Source of the DNA: Candidatus Nitrosopelagicus sp.
GTDB lineage: Archaea > Thermoproteota > Nitrososphaeria > Nitrososphaerales > Nitrosopumilaceae
Assembly (NCBI GenBank): GCA_012964965.1
Contig: DTTB01000088.1
Location: 1 to 8,731 of the forward strand
Length of the DNA stretch: 8,731 bases
Direction: 5' to 3'
The number at the start of each line of letters is the position of its first letter. Positions within the stretch are counted from its first letter, which is position 1. A program made the translations under genes and the position numbers. Below, in pieces: positions 1-5,099 of the stretch. The notes below the pieces were generated by a model. It was not told where the DNA came from, ran no database searches, and saw nothing but the letters and a program-made list of their open reading frames with translations.

Positions 1-850
1 TTCTAAAGTCATTATCAAAAACAAACACTGTAGCTATAATCGCACCTATGCTTGCGTCAATACCACTGGATTTGCCCACTTGAATAAGATCCATTAAAGG
101 AAATTTTGTTTCGTTTTCTCCTGACAATAAAAAATTTACAAACATCTCAAGTGGCTCAATAACGATGCCGTTCTGAGAGTAATCAATGAATTTTTTGCTA
201 GCCCAGTTAGTGTTTCCCATGATAACAAATTTGGCGTCCTTGTGGTTTGAGCACAAAAGAATTCTATTCAAGCAAAATAAGAAACCGACTATAAAATCGT
301 CACCTGAAGGAGTGAATCCGTTTCCCAAACCAACAATACTTGAAAGTTGGTCTGATAATTTCACCAAATCGCGTTTTTGTGCAGATTCTGATATGAACCT
401 GATTGAATCTGATAATTCGTTGAAAAATGGTGAGTGATTGTCAAGAATACTTCCTGATGTGTCAAAAAGATTCATTTCATCCACAGAAAACAGAATTCTA
501 TTCCGCAAACCGGCTTTTATTTCATGATCCTTTGTTATAGGATAAATTTTCGAGTTTTTAGTATCAAATCCGATAGTTTCTAACTTTAGCCCGTTTGGTG
601 TTCTAATGGCTTTTTTGTTAATACAATCTAATTTCAAAAAATTAACAGGTGAATCAAGATTCAGGTTGATTGGAGCTTTTACATCCTTTGAAGTTAAACA
701 GATTAAATCATCAGCCGTTGTTTTCAAATAAACTGTATTTTCAAAAACTTTTACGGTTTCGCCGATTGTATCACCCTCAGAATATGACTCGATAAAATTT
801 AATGCTGATTTTCCAATGGTGTCAATTTCAAAATTCAATACAGATTTCAT
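1..850 (-). CDS. DUF2877 family protein, AllH-like (oxamate carbamoyltransferase subunit type); 3' end off the left edge
   Basis: I translated this reading frame by hand. It starts at ATG (848-850, minus), stays open for 283 codons and leaves the window without a stop. The family signature is clear. A glycine-rich motif GLGNGFTPSGDDF lies at residues 174-186, followed by a hydrophobic stretch, then NTNWAS at 213-218 (where the family usually has a HTS-like motif) and VGKSSGIDASIGA at 258-270 (the G-x-SG-x-D motif). DUF2877 includes E. coli YlbF/AllH, a subunit of the FdrA(AllF)-AllG-AllH oxamate carbamoyltransferase of purine/allantoin catabolism. Family members are about 270-300 residues, so only a short tail should be missing. 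It sits 7 bases after an allophanate-hydrolase-like gene on the same strand, almost certainly in one transcript. Family membership is firm. The exact substrate is inference, and FdrA and DUF1116 partners, if present, would lie left of the window. Confidence 0.82.
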   Translation of the reverse strand, partial: MKSVLNFEIDTIGKSALNFIESYSEGDTIGETVKVFENTVYLKTTADDLICLTSKDVKAPINLNLDSPVNFLKLDCINKKAIRTPNGLKLETIGFDTKNSKIYPITKDHEIKAGLRNRILFSVDEMNLFDTSGSILDNHSPFFNELSDSIRFISESAQKRDLVKLSDQLSSIVGLGNGFTPSGDDFIVGFLFCLNRILLCSNHKDAKFVIMGNTNWASKKFIDYSQNGIVIEPLEMFVNFLLSGENETKFPLMDLIQVGKSSGIDASIGAIIATVFVFDNDFR

Positions 851-857
851 CAGTAAT

Positions 858-1238
858 CTATTTCTTAAGGCTGGCTATGTAGGCACGCCAACCGCCGAAG
901 TTAGAAATGTCTTTGTGGTTTGACTCTGCTATCTCCCTCGGGAATAACACGCCTTTGACTACATTCCCATTGTCTAATTTAACATCTCCAAAATACAGGT
1001 CAGATGGCTCTCCATTTTTCACCCGTTGAAAGATTTCGTCGCTCATGCTGTACATTTCGCCTGCAACTGAAATTCCACCTTCCTCGACCTCAAACATACC
1101 AGGATGAATGTCGTCAATAGAATAAAGACGATAAATTGGAAGGGTGCTAAACTCGCCAAGAAAATTGGCACCTTGTAAATTTTTGTGCAGTGCCAGTCCA
1201 CGCATTAATGTTCCATTGACAAATAATTCAATTGTCAT
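858..1238 (-). CDS. Standalone allophanate hydrolase C-terminal-type domain protein (GGCT/AIG2-like fold)
   Basis: This 126-residue protein resembles the C-terminal domain of allophanate hydrolases (AtzF/DUR1,2), not a full enzyme. Visible signatures are FVNGTLMRGLALHKNL (6-21), a short hydrophobic core around PIYRLYS (34-40), HPGMFEVEEGG (45-55), VAGEMYSM with Glu61 at the position conserved in gamma-glutamylcyclotransferase-like folds, VKGVLF (94-99), and a C-terminal DISNFGGWRAY (110-120) that is highly typical of allophanate hydrolases. The N-terminal amidase domain is absent. In the yeast-type enzyme this domain handles the second step, decarboxylation of the N-carboxycarbamate intermediate. 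In other bacteria it is mainly structural. The gene starts at ATG 1236-1238 just downstream of a TATA-like element and is followed 7 bases later by the DUF2877 gene, which supports a shared carbamoyl/ureide role. A generic gamma-glutamylcyclotransferase-like function remains possible. Confidence 0.8.
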   Translation of the reverse strand: MTIELFVNGTLMRGLALHKNLQGANFLGEFSTLPIYRLYSIDDIHPGMFEVEEGGISVAGEMYSMSDEIFQRVKNGEPSDLYFGDVKLDNGNVVKGVLFPREIAESNHKDISNFGGWRAYIASLKK

Positions 1239-1260
1239 AGGTTTCTTTTGGTTTATTGCC

Positions 1261-1270
1261 TAAAAATAAA
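1261..1270 (-). promoter_or_regulatory. TATA-like promoter element for the allophanate-hydrolase-like/DUF2877 pair
   Basis: On the minus strand the sequence reads TTTATTTTTA, centred about 27 bases before the ATG at 1238. That spacing would place transcription start at or next to the start codon, which fits a leaderless archaeal mRNA. No Shine-Dalgarno sequence is seen before this ATG. The call rests on position and composition only. Confidence 0.45.
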
Positions 1271-1282
1271 GTGTGACTATAA

Positions 1283-2950
1283 TCACATTGTTGCTTGCTC
1301 TGCTTCGTGGAACATCTGACTCTTGGCACAGCCTGCTGCAAGCTCATCGCCTGCACCCCTTCTCATAAGACCTCTGTAAAGACAGTCCTCAAGTTTTTCA
1401 CCTTGTTGTTCTTCCCATTCCTCAACGGTGATAGAATATTTCTTTTGGATTCTATCTCTATACCACTCAGGAATTACATTAAATGCACAGAATGGAACTA
1501 TCCTAAGATCTGGTGTGAGATAATGAATATCACATCTTTGTAATCTTTCAAGATCTTCGTTATACTTGTCTTGGAAGTGCATCATGCCCAAGAAGAGGCC
1601 TTTAACATGCCAACTACCTATTGCTTCGAATGATCTTTTCATTAGTATGCTACTAAACATCTTTGCCAGATCCAAACCTGCTGGCTGCTTGTCACTTTCA
1701 ATGAAACTTTTCAGTTTTCTTACTACTTCTAGCATTGTAAAGTACTTGTTAGCTCCAGAACGAATTTGTTCTGATTTATCCTCAAACAGTTCAAGCATTC
1801 CTTGAATATCACAAAATCGTGTCATTGGAACAAGTTTCTTCGTATCTGCATCTTCAAAGATGTATGTACCCGCACCACATGCAAAATGAATTGACAGTTC
1901 ATACTTTGGTTTGCTTGAGAATGCCTCAATCACATTTGTAAGTGGCATACAGCTTGGTACTGGCATCCAATCATCAATAGTTACCTGACCCTGTGTTTGT
2001 TCTTCTATTCTCTGAATACAGTCAGGAATGGTAATTCTGTACTTCTCTCTCTCTTGTTTTCCCATCCTTCCAGTCAATGATACTGGTTGGAAGTTTACTG
2101 CGTGAACAATATCCAAGTTCTTTTGTGCATATCTAATAATTCCACCAAGCTCATGATCATTAATTGATTTAATTACAGTTGGAACAAATACTACGGTTGT
2201 TCCCGTTTTTCTACAAGTATCTAATGCATGTGGAATTTCCCAATGGTTCTTTGGATTGGTTCTTGCTGTAACTCCATCAAAACTAAGATAAAGATTGTTA
2301 CAACCCGCTAATCTGACATCTCTACCAGCTTCTGGGTCTAGAGCATGACGTATTCCATTGGTATTCATTTGTATGTGATCTACATGTTCCTCTTTCATTA
2401 TTTTGATCAAATCAGTGATATCTTCTCTTAGCATTGGTTCACCACCAGTAATCTGCATAGAGTTTCCAGGAATTGGTCTCTCAGCCCTCAGGGTCTTCAT
2501 CATAGCTCGTACTTGATCCTGGGTTGGTTCATACATGTAAGCTCCTTCAAGACCTTTCTTTACGTAAAAGAAACAATACCAGCAAGTAAGATCACATCTG
2601 TTTGTAACTATAATATTTGCAAGTCCACTATGAGACAAATGATTGGAACAAAGTCCGCAGTTATTTGGGCATGAACATTTGTCTTCCATCATAACGTTTG
2701 GTGCATGGGCTCCTTTACCATCAACCCAGTAAGTACTGAATTTCTTGTACATGTCATATGAACCAAAGTATAATTCCTCACATTCTCCGTGTGTAGGGCA
2801 TGTTTTTGTCATGTAGACTTTTTCATCTCTTTCAAATACTTCAGCATCTAAAATCATATTGCAGTCAGGGCAAATACTCTGAGTGAAACGAATGGTTGAT
2901 TTTTTGCTCAACGATTTCGTTGATTGGTTAGAAATCTGAATTAGTGCCAT
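1283..2950 (-). CDS. tes: Radical SAM protein, tetraether lipid synthase (Tes/MJ0619-like, COG1964)
   Basis: The 555-residue protein has a radical SAM motif CDLTCWYC (Cys119, Cys123, Cys126), GGEP at 169-172 and MNTNG at 195-199. Before the core there is a rubredoxin-like metal site (Cys27, Cys30, Cys51, with CPTH at 51-54) and a tight cysteine group at 92, 94, 98 and 101. Further cysteines at 334, 358, 380, 473 and 488 could bind auxiliary clusters. This multi-cluster architecture and length match the Tes family. Tes joins the phytanyl chains of archaeol-type lipids through sp3-sp3 C-C bonds to give the tetraether (GDGT) membrane lipids characteristic of thaumarchaea. The start at 2950 lies about 30 bases from a good TATA box. 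The gene is transcribed divergently from a TrmB-DtxR regulator pair, which may control it. The radical SAM assignment is certain. The tetraether-synthase role is inferred from family resemblance; other COG1964 paralogues exist. Confidence 0.8.
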   Translation of the reverse strand: MALIQISNQSTKSLSKKSTIRFTQSICPDCNMILDAEVFERDEKVYMTKTCPTHGECEELYFGSYDMYKKFSTYWVDGKGAHAPNVMMEDKCSCPNNCGLCSNHLSHSGLANIIVTNRCDLTCWYCFFYVKKGLEGAYMYEPTQDQVRAMMKTLRAERPIPGNSMQITGGEPMLREDITDLIKIMKEEHVDHIQMNTNGIRHALDPEAGRDVRLAGCNNLYLSFDGVTARTNPKNHWEIPHALDTCRKTGTTVVFVPTVIKSINDHELGGIIRYAQKNLDIVHAVNFQPVSLTGRMGKQEREKYRITIPDCIQRIEEQTQGQVTIDDWMPVPSCMPLTNVIEAFSSKPKYELSIHFACGAGTYIFEDADTKKLVPMTRFCDIQGMLELFEDKSEQIRSGANKYFTMLEVVRKLKSFIESDKQPAGLDLAKMFSSILMKRSFEAIGSWHVKGLFLGMMHFQDKYNEDLERLQRCDIHYLTPDLRIVPFCAFNVIPEWYRDRIQKKYSITVEEWEEQQGEKLEDCLYRGLMRRGAGDELAAGCAKSQMFHEAEQATM

Positions 2951-2975
2951 TATTACTAAAAGTCTCGGAAATCAG

Positions 2976-2985
2976 TATATAATAA
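2976..2985 (-). promoter_or_regulatory. TATA box of the tes-like gene
   Basis: The minus strand reads CTTATTATATACTG here, an AT-rich TATA box centred about 30 bases before the ATG at 2950. The predicted leader is only a few bases. It lies in the 107-base divergent region shared with the TrmB gene, so a regulator bound there could affect both. Confidence 0.5.
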
Positions 2986-3020
2986 GTTTCATACTATACA
3001 CCGTTGGAATAGGCGGGTAA

Positions 3021-3029
3021 TTTATAAGG
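3021..3029 (+). promoter_or_regulatory. TATA box of the TrmB-DtxR unit
   Basis: TTTATAAGG is centred about 33 bases before the ATG at 3058 and is preceded by a purine-rich GGCGGG that could serve as a BRE-like element. Predicted transcription start is near 3050, giving a leader of only several bases. Confidence 0.55.
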
Positions 3030-3035
3030 TGTTCA

Positions 3036-3048
3036 GTTACAAAATAAC
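3036..3048. promoter_or_regulatory. Candidate operator: inverted repeat at the TrmB gene transcription start
   Basis: GTTA-CAAAA-TAAC is a 4-bp inverted repeat with a 5-base spacer. It lies between the TATA box (3021-3029) and the start codon (3058), over the predicted transcription start. A repressor bound there would block polymerase, so autoregulation by TrmB or the co-transcribed DtxR protein is possible. Arms this short can arise by chance in AT-rich DNA. Confidence 0.25.
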
Positions 3049-3057
3049 AACGACAAA

Positions 3058-3831
3058 ATGAGCATTTCCAATCAGGTACGAAAATCTTTGGAAAAAGTTG
3101 GTCTAACTAGTTATGAGATCAAAACTTTTACTTCATTAATAAGAAGTGGTGAGCTTAATGCCTCAGAGTTAAGTGAGAAATCTACTGTACCCTATTCGAA
3201 AATTTATGAAGTTTTGGGTGTGTTAGAGGAAAAAGGCTGGATATCTTCAGATGAATCAAGACCGACAAAATATTTTGCTAAATCTCCAAATAGTGCACTA
3301 CAAACAACAAAGCAAAACTATGAAACGGAATTTGCTAAAAATGAGAAAATGATCATGACAGAACTTGGTCCACTATATGAAAAAAGTGGAACAAGTGAAC
3401 GGCCTGATATCTGGGTAATAACAGGTACCATGAACATAGCAACTAAAATTCTTGAGATAATAGAATCATGTAGAAAAGAAGTGCTAATTGCAATCCCGAA
3501 AGCTGGAGAGGAATTAGTAAAACAGGCACTGCCAAGAATAAGGCAATTGCATGACAAAGGCGTCAAAATCACTATTCTTACGTCTGACAAATTTGACAAA
3601 AGTGCTCTCAAAGGATTAAAACGCGTTGCCACTGTAAAGATCAAGAAAGGACTCTATGGCGGTGGTATAATTTCAGATAAACAATATGTTGTAATATTAT
3701 TGGGTCCTGAAATTAGTCATTCAAACAGCTCTGAAATTATAGCTATCTGCACAGATCATGCAGCATTATCTGGTTTTGCAACCGAATATTTTGAATATTT
3801 ATTAAAAGATACTTTGGAAGTGAAGTCATGA
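3058..3831 (+). CDS. TrmB family transcriptional regulator
   Basis: This 257-residue protein has the TrmB layout. An N-terminal winged helix-turn-helix spans residues 8-78, with the typical LTSYEIKTFTSLI opening and a PYSKIYEVLGVLEEKGW recognition-helix region at 45-61. A charged helical linker at about 80-108 probably serves for dimerisation. A C-terminal alpha/beta domain of the TrmB/phospholipase-D-like type runs from 115 to 250 and includes an IISDKQYVVILLG strand pair (204-216). TrmB proteins are DNA-binding regulators that often respond to sugars or central metabolites. In thaumarchaea the family is expanded and effectors are mostly unknown. The stop overlaps the next start (ATGA), so it is translationally coupled to the DtxR-like gene. 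It is divergent from the tes-like gene. Family assignment is firm; the ligand and targets cannot be read from the sequence. Confidence 0.88.
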   Translation: MSISNQVRKSLEKVGLTSYEIKTFTSLIRSGELNASELSEKSTVPYSKIYEVLGVLEEKGWISSDESRPTKYFAKSPNSALQTTKQNYETEFAKNEKMIMTELGPLYEKSGTSERPDIWVITGTMNIATKILEIIESCRKEVLIAIPKAGEELVKQALPRIRQLHDKGVKITILTSDKFDKSALKGLKRVATVKIKKGLYGGGIISDKQYVVILLGPEISHSNSSEIIAICTDHAALSGFATEYFEYLLKDTLEVKS

Positions 3832-4292
3832 TACTAAAAGATGATGAAGTACTATTCGTCGGAACTGCCGAAGCTGAACATGTTGAGATGTATCTTAAGG
3901 GAATTTGGCACTTAAAAGAACGAAATGAGGAAGTAAAAATTAGTTCTATTGCAAAAATACTACATGTTAGACAGCCAAGTGTTGTTCAAATGTTAAAAAA
4001 ACTAAATGAAAAACAATTAGTTTCGTATAACAAAGCTGGAGTGTCTCTTACTGAGGATGGTGAAAGGATTGGTTCAAGTATGATGAGAAATAGTAGACTG
4101 CTTGAAGTATTGTTGGATAGTGCTCTTAAGGTAGAAATTGATGAGGAATTGGTATGTGGAATTGAACATCATATGAACAAACAATTTACAGATGCATTGT
4201 GTACTATGCTAAAACATCCACGAAAATGCCCACATGATCATGAAATTCCTTTAGGAGAATGTTGTACCAAAAATGAAACTGGTGAGGTATGA
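3828..4292 (+). CDS. DtxR/MntR-like metal-dependent transcriptional regulator (two-domain form)
   Basis: The 154-residue protein has an N-terminal winged helix: EMYLKGIWHL at 20-29, with Met21 matching DtxR Met10, and a recognition helix around QPSVVQMLKKL at 49-59. A metal-binding and dimerisation domain follows. The primary-site pattern C-x2-E-H is present at Cys110, Glu113 and His114. The family motif CPHDHEIP is at 134-141, followed by a Cys pair (145-146). By alignment to DtxR the ancillary-site histidines are replaced: His79 by Ser89 and His98 by Glu106, while Glu93 is retained. There is no C-terminal FeoA/SH3 domain, as in shorter MntR-type members. It overlaps the TrmB gene by 4 bases. 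It probably senses Fe2+ or Mn2+; which metal, and which genes, is unknown. The adjacent zinc-ribbon gene may belong to the same unit. Confidence 0.85.
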   Translation: MILKDDEVLFVGTAEAEHVEMYLKGIWHLKERNEEVKISSIAKILHVRQPSVVQMLKKLNEKQLVSYNKAGVSLTEDGERIGSSMMRNSRLLEVLLDSALKVEIDEELVCGIEHHMNKQFTDALCTMLKHPRKCPHDHEIPLGECCTKNETGEV

Positions 4293-4329
4293 TTTGTTTT
4301 ATCATATTGGAAAATTACCAAGTATGAAG

Positions 4330-4336
4330 GGTGATG
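4330..4336 (+). promoter_or_regulatory. Shine-Dalgarno sequence setting a TTG start
   Basis: GGTGATG lies 4 bases before the TTG at 4341. It is complementary to the AUCACC stretch at the 3' end of archaeal 16S rRNA. It is the clearest ribosome binding site in the window and supports the TTG start of the small zinc-ribbon gene, whose frame is closed by TGA two codons upstream. Confidence 0.6.
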
Positions 4337-4340
4337 AATT

Positions 4341-4505
4341 TTGACATGTTTTTGTGGTTGTGAAAATTTTGAAAAAAATCCAAATGGTAGATTTCTTGCA
4401 TGCGTAAAATGTGGTCATGGGCGACAAAATCATGATGATGAATTTAGGGCATCTGCAAGAACGAATGAAGAGCAATCACAAAAACGTGATAGTGATTTTG
4501 GTTAA
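4341..4505 (+). CDS. Small zinc-ribbon protein, 54 residues, TTG start
   Basis: This short frame opens with TTG at 4341 and stops with TAA at 4503-4505. An in-frame TGA lies two codons before the TTG, so no longer form is possible. The product begins with a cysteine-rich TCFCGCENF (Cys3, Cys5, Cys7), then has CVKCGHGRQNH (Cys21, Cys24, His26, His31), enough ligands for one zinc site of the zinc-ribbon type. The last 20 residues are polar and probably disordered. A strong Shine-Dalgarno GGTGATG sits 4 bases before the start. The gene follows the DtxR-like gene by 48 bases on the same strand and is probably co-transcribed, which suggests a metal-related or nucleic-acid-binding role. I do not recognise a named family. 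Cysteine spacing, Shine-Dalgarno and context support a real gene. Confidence 0.65.
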   Translation: MTCFCGCENFEKNPNGRFLACVKCGHGRQNHDDEFRASARTNEEQSQKRDSDFG

Positions 4506-4535
4506 TCTGTATTCAGACATTTCATAAATGGTAGA

Positions 4536-4600
4536 TTGCAGGCTCAGAACTCAAGATCCTCATCATCTATTCAAAGGGATAAGCTCATCAATGCCTGCAA
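4536..4600 (-). ncRNA. Box C/D guide sRNA (2'-O-methylation guide)
   Basis: On the minus strand an 8-bp perfect terminal stem (TTGCAGGC at 4600-4593 with GCCTGCAA at 4543-4536) encloses all expected boxes in order. They are C box TTGATGA (4591-4585), a 10-base guide GCTTATCCCT (4584-4575), D' box TTGA (4574-4571), a 3-base ATA spacer, C' box GATGATGA (4567-4560), a 12-base guide GGATCTTGAGTT (4559-4548), and D box CTGA (4547-4544). Between the stem and GATGA there are exactly three unpaired bases (ATT). With CTGA next to the opposite strand of the stem, this is the standard kink-turn with tandem G-A pairs bound by L7Ae. Size and guide lengths fit archaeal C/D sRNAs. C and D' vary from consensus at one base each. 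By the N+5 rule the D guide would direct methylation of the C in AACUC of target AACUCAAGAUCC. No strong promoter is seen upstream (an ATTAGTATTT-like element lies at 4616-4625). Confidence 0.78.
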
Positions 4601-4641
4601 ATCGTAGTTTAAGCAAATACTAATTGAATCTTTCAAGAAGC

Positions 4642-4651
4642 TTGATAAATA
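4642..4651 (+). promoter_or_regulatory. TATA-like element before the 131-residue protein gene
   Basis: TTGATAAATA is centred about 27 bases before the ATG at 4673, the spacing expected for a leaderless archaeal transcript. It probably drives this gene and perhaps Pelota. The call rests on position and composition. Confidence 0.45.
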
Positions 4652-4672
4652 ACACCACATATTGAAACAGAA

Positions 4673-5068
4673 ATGGTAAAAATAGATGCTGCCACATCAT
4701 TGGAAAACTTTCGAAGATTCACGATAGTAAGCACTTGCAGTTCATTTGCTCCTGAAAGCTATTCAGAAGATCCTGAAGTTTTTCCTGAGCGCGAAGAAAG
4801 CCTTGGTTCCATATACGTTGAGGCTGCTGATAAGGTGACTTTAAAGAAGATCAGAAATATTACGTTTGTGAATGCAAGAGATGTGTTAGGCATCATCTAT
4901 AATTCAAAGACTGGAAATACAAGTCTAAAGTGGCGCCAGTTTAGACACAATAGTGGTAAAGTTACTGGAGAGGCTTCATCAAATTCTCTTGTAAACTTGG
5001 CACAAAGCGGTGTTATTACCCTTGATTGGGTAGAAAAATACGTTCAAAAAATGACGCAAAAAAATTGA
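4673..5068 (+). CDS. Hypothetical protein, 131 residues, upstream of Pelota
   Basis: I do not recognise this protein. It is soluble, with no signal peptide or membrane segment. The N-terminal third is rich in Ser, Glu and Pro (about residues 23-45, including a PEVFPEREES stretch) and is probably flexible. The middle and end look folded, with alternating strands and helices (ITFVNARDVLGIIYN around 63-77, a basic KWRQFRHNSGK around 86-96, and a helix with ITLDWVEKYVQKM near the end). There is one Cys (22) and no metal motif. The start ATG at 4673 is the first in frame and sits at leaderless distance from a TATA-like element. Its stop is 31 bases before the Pelota ATG on the same strand, so the two may be co-transcribed. 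Codon use and AT content resemble those of its neighbours, so it is likely a real, lineage-restricted gene. Confidence 0.7.
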   Translation: MVKIDAATSLENFRRFTIVSTCSSFAPESYSEDPEVFPEREESLGSIYVEAADKVTLKKIRNITFVNARDVLGIIYNSKTGNTSLKWRQFRHNSGKVTGEASSNSLVNLAQSGVITLDWVEKYVQKMTQKN

Positions 5069-5099
5069 AAAGTTTTCTTTTACTGCAAGAAGAATAGAT

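Noticed and set aside
186..437. Plus-strand open frame of 83 codons
   Set aside because: It lies antisense inside the DUF2877 gene, whose minus-strand frame is continuous and matches the family motifs; the plus-strand product shows no recognisable features.
1295..1805. Two plus-strand open frames
   Set aside because: Both are antisense shadows of the radical SAM gene, with no promoter or domain support.
3318..3644. Minus-strand open frame inside the TrmB gene
   Set aside because: Antisense shadow; the TrmB frame is full-length and family-matched.
4536..4600. Rho-independent-style terminator of the plus-strand zinc-ribbon transcript
   Set aside because: The 8-bp stem has a loop of 49 bases and no following T-run; the ordered C/D boxes on the minus strand explain it much better.
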